Assembly (NCBI GenBank): GCA_905250025.1
Contig: CAJNOJ010000188.1
Span: 1 to 64,000, forward strand
Length of the DNA: 64,000 nt
DNA from: Adineta ricciae
Taxonomy: Eukaryota; Rotifera; Eurotatoria; Adinetida; Adinetidae
Direction of reading: 5' to 3'
Below the pieces are notes generated by a model. The model saw nothing but the letters and a program-made list of their open reading frames with translations. It was not told where the DNA came from and ran no database searches. Each line of letters opens with the position of its first letter. The first letter of the stretch is position 1. Both the position numbers and the translations under genes were made by a program. Below are positions 12,501-23,461 of this stretch, piece after piece.

Positions 12501-14978
12501 GAAATATGACGATCTAATCGAATCTTCGATAACAGTATTTAACCATGTGTTTCAAGTCAATCAAATATACGAATTTCACGTTGAAATAATCAATAAAAAA
12601 AACTCATCGGCAAAGTTCAGTAGCTTTTTAATTGTTAAAATCCAAGAAAAATCCTCTCCGTTCGTCACCATCAAGTAGATACATATTTTACTTTACTTTT
12701 TGATACACTCTGATTCTCTTTTCTAGTTGTGTTATACTCACATTATGTATTCCACAACCTTCTTATCAATTGATCAATCCTCGCAATCAACTGTTCCTGC
12801 ATTCTCAATGTTTCGAAAATTGTTCGAATGTTCAATACATTCGTTGGAATATTTATTATTCGCTTTCTGATGTTCACAACTGGGTTTTGTTTAACCAAAC
12901 AGATACTTATGAAAACGTCTCGATTTTCGGTAGAGAAACGAACCGGTTGACCATCACCAACGATGTTTTCAGTAAAAATCAACCTTTTGAATACTGGAAA
13001 TATGAGGTTGTTTATTCATTCGACAACGCGATCAGTTCAAGTTCGTGTAATTTTCGAATTAATCAACCGCCTACACACGGCTGGTGCGAAATAACCCGTT
13101 TAAATGGAACAATAACAACATTGTTTAATATTTCCTGTTCGAACTGGACTGATGAACATACAATCAAAGACTATTCTCTATTTTGCTGGAAAACTGATCC
13201 GAACAAGTTAACAATCGTTGCTTTTTCAGTCGTTCCGAATTTTCAAGTTCGATTACCATCGGGTCACCTTCATTTGGTTATTCACATCCGAGATCGATTC
13301 GATTCGTATTCACGATTTAATCTCTCATCAATTCACATCTCATCAAATCTATCAGAATTCAATGACTTAATTAAAATATTCTCAACTACAAACATCAATA
13401 CAAACAATCAAATCCTTTCGTCAATTTCACACGAACTTAACCAACTAAATGATGAAAATATTCACCAAGCTGTTTCAGGTACTTTTCTTCTTTCGTTTTC
13501 CACTCAACAAACAAACTTCCTCCTCTTCTAGATGGAATTCCATTTGTCAACATTGCTGTCTCACCTTTGAATAGCAAACATTTCGAGCAGATCATCTTCG
13601 CGTCCTATAATCTCGATGAATATACAAAAAACTTAAATTTCCAATCAAATCTTCGAGAAACTTTCATTCAATTCAACTATAATCTAACCATCGAATATAT
13701 TCTAAGTCTACATTTACAATCATCAACGTTAGTTCATTTGACTCAATCTACCAATCAGTTAACTCAAACAACACTTCTCATTGCATTGAAGCAATGTGTG
13801 AAGTTATCCCAAACTCTACATTCAATTTCGACGAGAATTTCATATGAAGATGCGCGAACGGTGACAACAGAACTTCTTCAAAGTGTTGCGAATATTTTAA
13901 CAGTGAGAATCAATCTTCCGAACGAAGAATACTCCTGTCTTTTCTGTCTCTAGGGCTTCCATGGTCCATTACAACAACGAATGGTCAATTTACATTGGAA
14001 GCTTTTTAATGTAGATGATCTAACAAGTCAAATCAATCGAATTATTTCGTATTTAACATCAACATTGATTATTCATTTGAATGCTCAACAAGATTTGATC
14101 ATAGATACGCAACAGATTAGTTTTTCAATTCGATACGAACAGAGTCAAAAAAATTTTTTACGGGTTTGTTTGCTCGTTTTTCTTTGAGTACTTCGCATGA
14201 ATATCCGTTTTAGTCGATCGTAATGCCATTAGCTCCAAATGGCAATCAATTGGAAACGAAGCTGTCACGATCAGTATCGAGGTCGTTTGTAGATTTCAAT
14301 GGAAACGAAGTAATTACGATGCGAACTGCAAAAGAAATTATCATTCCTCGTGATCCAAACTTTATTTTACCACGATTTATCCTTCAAAACGTTTCCACAA
14401 TAGAAAAATCATTTAACTTCAAACTGCTCTCGATTCAACCTTCGTACTCAATTCATTTTGACATCGATCCAATGAACTCCAATGCATCGTATCTGTTTAT
14501 TTATCAATTTAGTCATCAACGAATCGACTGGAAACATTTAAGTGGACTGACTCTTCTTTGTCAACAAAGTAGAAAGTGAAAATTGACGTTGAAAACCTTT
14601 TTCCAACGATTTCAAAATTTAGACTTAACGAACGAACATTACTACTCATACTATATTGATAATCAACAAACTGTCGATCATCATTCTTTAATATTTGGCT
14701 TGAGAGAGCTAACTTCAGATGAAATCCTCATTTATTGTTCGAGTAAAACAAATCACCATCCTCCAATCGTCAACGAAGATAGCCATTTCACAACAAATTA
14801 TCAACTACGCATTTATTCTTCATCTTGTTTTTATATGGATGATAACAATCAGTGGAAATCCGACGAATTAATTGTATGATATATTTCATATGTTCCAAAT
14901 ATAAACTGATCTTTCTTTTAGGTTGGACCGGAATCGAATTTATATCACACTCAATGTTTCGTGAGGAATAAGAACTAA
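9579..14978 (+). CDS. Double NHL propeller, REJ-like, GPS-like receptor ectodomain (copy 1, premature stop)
   Basis: Eleven exons can be joined in phase: 9579-9642, 9767-10657, 10764-10823, 10883-10933, 10988-12387, 12436-12674, 12727-13478, 13532-13902, 13954-14163, 14214-14873 and 14922-14978, totalling 1585 codons. Residues 1-21 are a signal peptide. Residues about 30-318 and 360-645 are two NHL beta-propellers, each with blades such as GIFVDTNFDLYVADC. About 900-1150 resembles the REJ module of polycystin-1 (NQPPTHGWCEI, NISCSNWTDE, IKDYSLFCW). The end has a GPS-like layout (SSCFYMDDNNQWKSDEL, YHTQC) but stops before the cleavage motif and any membrane bundle. A TGA at 14577-14579 (codon 1468) is absent from the second copy. 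Intron 1 appears to start with GC. Probable secreted or shed adhesion or sensor molecule (inference). Confidence 0.8.
14577..14579 (+). other. premature TGA in copy 1 of receptor gene
   Basis: In copy 1 the codons read AGA AAG TGA AAA; the second copy reads AGA AAT AGA AAA. The two-base difference creates a stop that removes the last 117 residues, including the GPS-like segment. Everything downstream, including the last splice sites, remains intact. Confidence 0.85.
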
Positions 14979-15019
14979 TTTATTCATCGAACAGAGCAAA
15001 TGCTTGTTTATTGATATAC

Positions 15020-15025
15020 AATAAA
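15020..15025 (+). terminator. poly(A) signal of receptor gene, copy 1
   Basis: AATAAA about 40 bases after the stop of the receptor gene and just before the end of the convergent small gene. The same hexamer is at the corresponding place in copy 2. Confidence 0.5.
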
Positions 15026-15046
15026 TATTCAAATATATCTACAACC

Positions 15047-15376
15047 CTATAATCCGGGAACGTAATTAGTCGTAGCCATCACGTTAGCGACGGGGTCAAT
15101 GACCGTTGAACTTAGAGGAGTGATAATCGATCCTGGCTGAATGAACGGATCTGTTGGATCAATGTTAGCTACACCGCCGAGCGGAGTTACAAGAGCACCC
15201 GGCACGACAGCAGGTCCGAGCACACCTGGAACGACAGCACCAGGCACAACGGGAGCGATGGGATTAATAACACCTAATAAATATAAGAGCAATAGAATAT
15301 TTGTAAAGACACAAGACAGACACATACCTTGGTTCAAACCAATAGGAGCAGTGTATCCAGAACCATAGAGAGCCAT
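15047..15376 (-). CDS. small Pro/Val/Gly-rich protein, copy 1
   Basis: Two exons, 15376-15328 and 15273-15047, with a 54-base intron, encode 91 residues. The sequence begins MALYGSGYTAPIG and has a low-complexity core rich in Pro, Val and Gly (VPGAVVPGVLGPAVVPGAL), then a polar tail rich in Asp, Thr and Ile. There is no signal peptide or membrane segment. The intron splits a Gly codon and both copies keep it, along with the protein sequence, which supports a real gene. It lies tail to tail with the receptor gene. Function is not recognised; the composition recalls elastic or matrix-like repeat proteins, but that is only a compositional resemblance. Confidence 0.6.
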   Translation of the reverse strand: MALYGSGYTAPIGLNQGMCLSCVFTNILLLLYLLGVINPIAPVVPGAVVPGVLGPAVVPGALVTPLGGVANIDPTDPFIQPGSIITPLSSTVIDPVANVMATTNYVPGL

Positions 15377-15766
15377 TTGTTTTGTTGTGAATGTGTTTTA
15401 AAGTAGACGAATGTATAAATGCTATATCAACGGAGCTATCCACCGTGCATTTAAATACTACAGGATAGACGTCATCAGTTATGGATGACTACGCAGAATA
15501 CAAGAGTAAAAAGTACAACTTTTCAAAGTATTTTTGAGTATATCAGTTATTGCATTCGCTATGCTTGATGACGTATAACCACTTTTCTACCTGTATCTAT
15601 TTTTCATTATAAACACGTGATATTATATTTTGATAGCAAAATACACTTTGCCTCTCCGCGTATTCCATTAAGATTTATTGATAATTAATGTAAAAATACG
15701 ACAAAAATAGCTTATGGCGTATTCTCACAGTACAAACAATTTTTTTACATTATATTTAGTAACAAA

Positions 15767-16396
15767 TCAAAACTTAGTCACTTCGTCGTTTTTATGTGCA
15801 GAAGGAACGAACTCAGGAGCTTCCTCTTCTTCTTTTCGAGGTTTACTGCGAGGCCCGATATACTTTTTTCGCGCACCACCAGCGTACCAATACATCATTG
15901 CGAACATAAGAATGCCTACGAGAATAACAACTGCATAGTTCATAGTGCCGACTGTTACTGGTCTTGTTGTTGGCAGGAGAAAAATAATCGACACAAAGAA
16001 TGTCCATACCACAGACCAGCAATTTATCAGCCACGAAAACTTTCCTAGATGCCATGGTCCAGGTCTGTAGCGCTCTGTGTTGTAACTAAAGATCATCTTA
16101 CATATGATCGGTATGCAATAACTCCAATCGAGTGCAATTGTACAAACATTAAAGATAGCGGAAATCGCCGTATACGATCCGAGTCCAATCAGATTGATGG
16201 TAATAGCGAGAGTCACATTTAACCATACGGCTATTAAAGGAGTTTGCGTATATTTATTGATGCGAATCCAGATATTTGAAAACGGTAAAAGTTCATCACG
16301 TGAGAAAGCAAAGATTGTTCGCGCACATGCTTGTAGAGCGGCTATGCCACAGAAATTTAAAATGACAAAGGCAAAGAGCGTAAAAAGCATGCCGCC
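15767..16396 (-). CDS. APC-family amino acid/choline-type permease, 3' part only (copy 1)
   Basis: The last about 208 residues of the permease described at 21552-23117, cut off by the N at 16397. Residues match the C-terminal five membrane segments and the acidic tail (KEEEEAPEF) of the full copy with a few substitutions. The truncation coincides with the assembly join, so it is more likely an artefact than a true gene fragment. Confidence 0.8.
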   Translation of the reverse strand, partial: GGMLFTLFAFVILNFCGIAALQACARTIFAFSRDELLPFSNIWIRINKYTQTPLIAVWLNVTLAITINLIGLGSYTAISAIFNVCTIALDWSYCIPIICKMIFSYNTERYRPGPWHLGKFSWLINCWSVVWTFFVSIIFLLPTTRPVTVGTMNYAVVILVGILMFAMMYWYAGGARKKYIGPRSKPRKEEEEAPEFVPSAHKNDEVTKF

Positions 16397-16397
16397 N
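16397..16397. other. single-N assembly join
   Basis: The sequence jumps from inside the permease back into the first NHL propeller. The following 5.8 kb repeats what came before, so two divergent copies were probably laid end to end without merging. Confidence 0.9.
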
Positions 16398-19300
16398 CAA
16401 AATAATCATCGAATACAAAAGTTCTTCTTGCTAAACAATTCCTGTGGTAAGTAATGTGTGTTCTTTACTAGAAAAAGGAAGAAGTTCGACTAGGCTCAAA
16501 AGATCACTCAATAAAAGATAAGTATCGTTGAACTCTTATATATTTATTTTAGACGAGACAACGATTAATTCAAGGTTGACAAGTGAACTGACAACAATTG
16601 AAAGCCAGCAAGGTTTGTTTAAATAAATGTTTCAATTTGTAGCTTGTTGACATCGGTCGTTGTTGGATTAGATCAAATAAATTCACAAATAGTCCCTTCG
16701 ACGTCGATCCGGATGGGAAAAGGTACATTGTCTAAAAATTTTCCTTTTCCCAACAGGTCACCATCTTAACTAATAGCGCTCTCATTGAATCAACCAAAGT
16801 TATGTCCAACAGCTACTTGGACTCAAAGTGGCATCACTTTCGCCAATAAAACAATTATCGGAACTCTCCCCATTGCTATTTTCATTAACAGAAATAACAC
16901 AATTTACATTCCTAATCGTGACGAAAAGAATATTCTAGTCTGGGAAAATGATGCAATGACACCAACCAAAAATATCTCTGGCAATTTATCATATCTTGCA
17001 TCAGTGTTTGTTACAAATATAGGTGACATCTATATTACGAATGGTGGATCACGACGTCGAATTGATAAATGGATTTCAAGTTCAAACACGTTCGTCACTA
17101 TTATGTACGTTAATACATCGTGTTTTAGTCTTTTTGTTGATATTGATGAGGATATCTATTGTTCATTGTATGAAGAGCATAAAGTTTTAAAAATACAAGT
17201 CAATGATAGCACTCCAACAGTCATCGCCGGTACCGGTAACAGTGGTTCTTCTGCAAGAGAACTCAATGGCCCAATGGGAATTTTCGTTGACACAAACTTG
17301 GACTTTTACGTCGCTGATTGTCAAAATAATAGAATTCAATTTTACCAATTAGGACAATCTCAAGCAAGCACAGTGTTGGGCAAGGGATCATCCGATTCTA
17401 AATTTAGACTGAATTGTCCCAGTGGAATTGCAATTGACGCCAATAGATATCTGTTCGTTGTCGACAGCAGTAATCATCGTGTCATTGGATCCGGACCTTA
17501 TGGTTTCCGTTGTCTAATTGGATGTGATAAAAAACACAAAGAATTGAAACATCCCCGATTACTTAGTTTTGATAGTTATGGAAACATATTTATCAATGAT
17601 CGAGATAATAATCGGACACAAAAGTATGTGTTCTTGAACGAGTCTTGCAACTTAGAGCAAACAACAATTTCTTCTATGATAAGCAAAATGGTTACCACAA
17701 GTACAACAGATTTAAATAACGCAAGTGAATGCACCGTTCCTCCATCAATTCAATTGGCTCCTCAACTATCGAGTACTTTAGAATATCAACGCAATGAAGA
17801 GATTTTTCTCAGTTCATCAGTCGAGTTTATTTGTAACAAACCATTTCTTATCTATTCAAAATGGACAATCTCTAATTCTTTACAAGAATTTCAATTCAAC
17901 TCAGCAGTAGTCGAAACAACTTACAACGATCTCTATATTCCACCAAATACATTACCTGTTGGTCTGTACCAAGTGAAATTAACAATTTCTACATCGATTT
18001 CTTCGGGTTTAACATCACATCAATCAATTTACATTCAAGTCAATCCATCAGGAATAATATTGAACCTCATTCCTCAAGGCATTTCAATGATCACTCATGA
18101 ATATCGACAAGATCTGCAACTCAATCCAGGAAAGTATTCAATCGATCTTGATGGAAACATATTCAATGCTAATGTAGGTCAAATCTGCAAAGAAAAATCT
18201 AAACCATTTCGTTAAATAGGCATGGGCGTACAAATACTCTTGTTGGAGTTCATCAAATATCACATGTTTGGTTAACAAAGGATGGAAATATGATGATCTA
18301 ATTGAGTCTTCAATAACCGTATTTAACCATGTGTTTCAAGTCAATCAAATATACGAATTTCACGTTGAAATAATCAATAAAAAAAACTCATCGGCGAAGT
18401 TCAGTAGCTTTTTAATTGTTAAAATCCAAGAAAAATCCTCTCCATTCGTCACCATCAAGTAGATACATATTTTACTTTACTTTTTGATACACTCTGATTC
18501 TCTTTTCTAGTTGTGTTATACTCACATTATGTATTGCACAACCTTCTTATCAATTGATCAATCCTCGCAATCAACTGTTCCTGCATTCTCAATGTTTCGA
18601 AAATTGTTCGCATGTTCAATACATTCGTTGGAATATTTATCACTCGCTTTCCGATGTTCACAACTGGGTTTTGTTCAACCAAACAGATACTTATGAAAAC
18701 ATCTCGATTTTTGGTAGAGAAACGAACCGGTTGACTATCACCAACGATGTTTTCAGTAAAAATCAACCTTTTGAATACTGGAAATATGAAGTTGTTTATT
18801 CATTCGACAACGCGATCAGTTCGAGTTCGTGTAATTTTCGAATTAATCAACCGCCTACACACGGCTGGTGTGAAATAACCCGTTTAAATGGAACAATAAC
18901 AACATTGTTTAATATTTCCTGTTCGAACTGGACTGACGAACATTCAATCAAAGACTATTCTTTATTTTGCTGGAAAACTGATCCGAAAAAATTAACAATC
19001 GTTGCTTTTTCAGTCGTTCCGAATTTTCAAGTTCGATTACCATCGGGTTACCTTCATTTGGTTATTCACATTCGAGATCGATTCAATTCGTATTCACGAT
19101 TTAATCTCTCGTCAATTCACATCTCATCAAATCTGTCAGAATTCAATGGCTTAATCAGAATATTGTCAACTACAAACATCAATACAAACAATCAAATCCT
19201 TTCGTCAATTTCACACGAACTTAACCAATTAAATGATGAAAATATTCATCAAGCTGTTTCAGGTACTTTTCTTCTTTCGTTTTCCACTGAACAAACAAAC

Positions 19301-20762
19301 TTTCTCCTCTTCTAGATGGAATCCCATTTGTCAACATTGCTGTCTCACCTTTGAATAGCGAACATTTCGAGCAGATCATCTTCCCGTCCTCTAATCTCGA
19401 TGAATATACAAAAAACTTAAATTTCCAATCAAATCTGCGAGAAACTTTCATTCAATTCAACTATAATCTAACCATCGAATACATTCTAAGTCTACATTTA
19501 CAATCATCAACGTTAGCTCATTTGACTCAATCTACCAATCAGTTAACTCGAACAACACTTCTCATTGCATTGAAGCAATGTTTGAAGTTATCCCAAACTC
19601 TACATTCAATTTCGACGAGAATTTCCTATGAAGATGCGCGAACGGTGACAACAGAACTTCTTCAAAGTGTTGCGAATATTTTAACAGTGAGAATCAATCT
19701 TCCGAACGAAGAATACTCCTGGTTTTTTTGTCTCTAGGGCTTTCATGGTCCATTACAACAACGAATGGTCAGTTTACATTCAAAGCTTTTTTATGTAGAT
19801 GACCTAACGAATCAAGTCAATCGAATTATTTCGTATCTAACATCAACATTAATTATTCATTTGAATGCTCAGCAAGACTTCATCATAGACACGCAACAGA
19901 TTAGTTTTTCAATTCGATTCGAACAGAGTCAAAAATATTTTTTACGGGTTTGTTTGTTCGTTTTTCTTTGACTACTTCACATGAATCTCCGTTTTAGTCG
20001 ATCGTAATGCCATTAGCTCCAAATGGCAATCAATTGGAAACAAAGCTGTCTCGATCAGTATCGAGTTCATTTGTAGATTTCAATGGAAACCAAGTAATTT
20101 CGATGAGAACTGCAAAAGAAATTATCATTCCTCGTGACCCTAACTTCATTTTACCACGGTTTGTCCTTCAAAACGTTTCCACAATAGAAAAATCATTTAA
20201 CTTCAAACTGATCTCGATTCAATCTTCGTACTCAATTCATTTTGACATCGATCCAATGAACTCCAATGCATCGTATCTGTTTATTTATCAATTTAGTCAT
20301 CAACGAATCGATTGGAAACATTTAAGTGGACTGACTCTTCTTTGTCAACAAAGTAGAAATAGAAAATTGAGGTTGAAAATCTTTTCTCGACGATTTCGAA
20401 ATTTAGACTTAACGAGCGAACATTATTACTCATATTATATTGATAATCAACAAACTGCCAACCATCATTCTTTAATATTTGGTTTGAGAGAGCTAACTCC
20501 AGATGAAATCGTCATTTATTGTTCGAGTAAAACAAATCATCATCCTCCAATCGTCAACGAAGACAGTCATTTTACAACAAATTATCAACTACGCATTTAT
20601 TCTTCATCTTGTTTTTATATGGATGATACCAATCAATGGAAATCCGACGAATTAGTTGTATGATATATTTCATATGTTCCAAGTATAAGCTGATATGTCT
20701 TTTAGGTTGGACCGAAGTCGAATTTATATCACACTCAATGTCTCGTGAGGAACAAGAACTAA
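16398..20762 (+). CDS. NHL/REJ-like/GPS-like receptor ectodomain, 5'-truncated copy 2
   Basis: Exons 16398-16446, 16553-16612, 16672-16722, 16777-18173, 18220-18458, 18511-19262, 19316-19686, 19738-19947, 19998-20657 and 20706-20762. Exon lengths match copy 1 except for in-frame differences of three bases. It lacks the signal peptide and nearly all of the first NHL propeller because of the N at 16397. Unlike copy 1 it has no internal stop, so it is the better template for the C-terminal half. It too ends with a short tail after the YHTQC segment, showing that the natural stop lies inside the GPS-like region in both copies. Confidence 0.8.
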
Positions 20763-20803
20763 TTTATTTATCGAAAAGAGCAAATGCTTGTTTATTTGTA
20801 TAC

Positions 20804-20809
20804 AATAAA
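20804..20809 (+). terminator. poly(A) signal of receptor gene, copy 2
   Basis: AATAAA about 40 bases downstream of the receptor stop, at the same position as in copy 1. Confidence 0.5.
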
Positions 20810-20830
20810 TATTCAAACATATCTACAATC

Positions 20831-21160
20831 CTATAGTCCGGGAACGTAATTAGTCGTAGTCATCACGTGAGCAGTGGGGTCAATGATTGTTGAACTTAGA
20901 GGAGTGATAATCGATCCTGGCTGAATGAACGGATCTGTTGGATCAATGTTAGCTACACCGCCGAGCGGAGTTACAAGAGCACCCGGCACGACAGCAGGTC
21001 CAAGCACGCCTGGAACAACAGCACCAGGCACAACGGGAGCGATGGGATTAATAACACCTAATAAATATAAGAGCAGTAGAATATTTGTAAAGACACAAGA
21101 CAGACACATACCTTGGTTCAAACCAATAGGAGCAGTGTATCCAGAACCATAGAGAGCCAT
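20831..21160 (-). CDS. small Pro/Val/Gly-rich protein, copy 2
   Basis: Exons 21160-21112 and 21057-20831 encode a 91-residue product nearly identical to that at 15047-15376. Only a few residues near the C-terminus differ. The coding sequence is more alike between copies than the surrounding non-coding DNA, which fits purifying selection. Confidence 0.6.
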   Translation of the reverse strand: MALYGSGYTAPIGLNQGMCLSCVFTNILLLLYLLGVINPIAPVVPGAVVPGVLGPAVVPGALVTPLGGVANIDPTDPFIQPGSIITPLSSTIIDPTAHVMTTTNYVPGL

Positions 21161-21551
21161 TTGTTTTGTTGTGAATGTGTTTTAAAGTAGACGAATGTAT
21201 AAATGCTATATCAACTGAGCTATCCACCATGCATTTAAATACTACGCGATAGACGTCATCAGTTATGGATGATTACGCAGAATACAAGAGTAAAAAGTAC
21301 AATTTTTCAAAGTATTTTTGAGTATATCACTTATTACATTCACTATACTTGATGACGTATAACCACTTTTCTACCTATATCTATTTTTCATTATAAACAC
21401 GTGATATTATATTTTGATAGTCAAATACACTTTTTTCCTGTGCGTATTCTATTAAGATTTATTGATAATTAATGTAAAAATACGACAAAAATAGCTTATG
21501 GCGTATTCTCACAATACAAACAATTTTTTTTACATTATATCCAGTAATAAA

Positions 21552-23117
21552 TCAAAACTTAGTCACTTCGTCGTTTTTATGTACAGAAGGAACGAACTCA
21601 GGAGCCTCCTCTTCTTCTTTTCGAGGTTTACTGCGAGGTCCGATGTACTTTCTTTGCGCACCACCAACGTACCAGTACATCATTGCGAACATAAGAATGC
21701 CTACGAGAATAACGACTGCATAGTTCATAGTACCGGCTGTTACTGGTCTTGTTGTTGGCAGGAGAAAAATAATCGACACAAAGAATGTCCATACCACTGA
21801 CCAACAATTTATCAGCCACGAAAACTTTCCTAGATGCCATGGTCCAGGTCTATAGCGTTCCGTGTTGTAACTAAAGAGCATCTTACATATGATCGGTATG
21901 CAATAACTCCAATCAAGTGCAATTGTACAAACATTGAAGATTGCAGAAATCGCCGTATAAGATCCGAGTCCAATCAGATTGATGGTAATAGCGAGAGTCA
22001 CATTTAACCATACGGCTATTAAAGGAGTTTGCGTATATTTATTGATGCGAATCCAGATATTTGAAAACGGTAAAAGTTCATCACGTGAGAAAGCAAAGAT
22101 TGTTCGCGCACATGCTTGTAGAGCGGCTATGCCACAGAAATTTAAAATGACAAAGGCAAAGAGCGTAAAAAGCATGCCGCCTCCTTCACCAAAAACATTA
22201 TAGAAAATTTGAGTGAATGGTTGACCTGTAGGCGATGCTAGCAGATCATTAATGTCGCCCATAGTGAAGGCAAGAACGATGTTGAAGAGAAAACCAAGAA
22301 CGTATGTGAGAAAGAGAGCAGAAGCAATGGCTTGTGGAGCACGTACAGCGGCATTCTGAATCTCTTCAGCGATATGCGCTGTAGCATCGTAATCTGTCAT
22401 TGCCCATGCTACAGGAAGAAAACCAAACAGAAATGAAAATCCTGTTGGATTCCAGCCACTATGTGATTGAACATCGACAAATACGTATTTCGCCGAATGC
22501 TTTTCTTTCTGACACACCAGAAGAACGATACTTGCCGATATTAACACACAGAGGTGAAAGACAGCGTACCATCTTGTCACTCGATCGAGCCATTTCGTAC
22601 TAAGACTATTAATAAAACCATGCAAGATGATGATGGCAGCCATGACGCCAACAGTATGTCCAGCAGTTGGTTGATAACGAAATTCTGTAGCCATACTAAC
22701 TGCTGCAAGTAGAAGTTGAGAACATCCATAGTCTGTCGACGCGACTCCGGCGACTTGACCAAGAAGATTCAACCAGCCGCAGATCCACGATGTCAGCGGT
22801 ATGTATTTTACTGGCAGAAGATGTTTCAAGGTAAAGTAGAGACCGCCAGATGTTGGATAGGCAGAAACGAGTTCAGCAACGCTCAATGCAATGCACATAC
22901 AGCCGAAACCAGCGATTAGCCAACACCAAACAAGTGCTGGTGCACCACCTGCCTGCAGACCATAGATAAAAGTCGTTGCAATAGTAGCGTACAGACCCGA
23001 AATAGAAAAGGCAAACGAAAATGACGCGAGACGACCGAATTCACGTTTCAGAACTGGTTCATAACCGAGTTCAATGATTCGTTGATCACTTTCGTCAGAT
23101 GAATTATCAATAGTCAT
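21552..23117 (-). CDS. APC-superfamily permease (fungal GABA/choline-transporter type)
   Basis: A complete intronless frame of 521 residues, the usual size for the family, with 12 likely membrane segments. Family features are a GYEPVLKREF N-terminus, FAFSISGLYATIATTF in segment 1, the conserved VAELVSAYPTSGGLYF block (residues about 80-95), GQVAGVASTDYG, and FSRDELLPF after segment 8. These match the fungal amino-acid/GABA/choline permease group more closely than animal amino-acid transporters (judged from memory of the family). Such proteins carry amino acids, GABA or choline across the plasma membrane with protons. The acidic lysine-rich C-terminal tail is cytoplasmic. Lack of introns in an intron-rich setting and the fungal flavour suggest horizontal transfer. 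Confidence 0.85.
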   Translation of the reverse strand: MTIDNSSDESDQRIIELGYEPVLKREFGRLASFSFAFSISGLYATIATTFIYGLQAGGAPALVWCWLIAGFGCMCIALSVAELVSAYPTSGGLYFTLKHLLPVKYIPLTSWICGWLNLLGQVAGVASTDYGCSQLLLAAVSMATEFRYQPTAGHTVGVMAAIIILHGFINSLSTKWLDRVTRWYAVFHLCVLISASIVLLVCQKEKHSAKYVFVDVQSHSGWNPTGFSFLFGFLPVAWAMTDYDATAHIAEEIQNAAVRAPQAIASALFLTYVLGFLFNIVLAFTMGDINDLLASPTGQPFTQIFYNVFGEGGGMLFTLFAFVILNFCGIAALQACARTIFAFSRDELLPFSNIWIRINKYTQTPLIAVWLNVTLAITINLIGLGSYTAISAIFNVCTIALDWSYCIPIICKMLFSYNTERYRPGPWHLGKFSWLINCWSVVWTFFVSIIFLLPTTRPVTAGTMNYAVVILVGILMFAMMYWYVGGAQRKYIGPRSKPRKEEEEAPEFVPSVHKNDEVTKF

Positions 23118-23461
23118 CTATTTGTAACTGATATGAAGTGATTTTTGCTCTTTATTTTTCTTTTTGCACCATATAGTGCAATGTGTTCAGCATCATTTTT
23201 TCACTTTTTGTTTTTACATACGTATGAATGAAATCATCCGTTACGACAGAATGAAAAAAGAAACAGAAATAAAACATTTTGATGTATACTAATGCGTACA
23301 GAACGAACGATAGAAAGCGTGTGCATATATTTAAATCGATGTTCCGCTTCTTCGGTTTGAAATATTATCTATTGAACTTCGATTATCTTATAGATTTTAT
23401 ACGTAACAGTCTTTCTCTTTCTTCCATATCACAGCTTAGTTCGACACTAAAATGCTGTTAT

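Larger units (their letters stand above)
10606..16396. repeat. long duplicated block I, copy 1
   Basis: Matches 16398-22181 in the same orientation with similar length (5791 against 5784 bases), including introns and intergenic DNA. My hand comparison of 120 bases in the permease part found 8 differences, and protein-level differences are scattered. It ends exactly at the N at 16397, inside the permease gene. Confidence 0.9.
16398..22181. repeat. long duplicated block I, copy 2
   Basis: Second copy of 10606-16396, collinear and in the same orientation. It continues beyond the point where copy 1 is cut, giving the complete permease. Confidence 0.9.

Noticed and set aside
15141..15368. Plus-strand frame of 75 codons rich in Pro, Thr and Gly, also at 20925-21152
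   Set aside because: It is the antisense reading of the small Pro/Val/Gly gene; the spliced minus-strand frame has a clean intron and is preferred.
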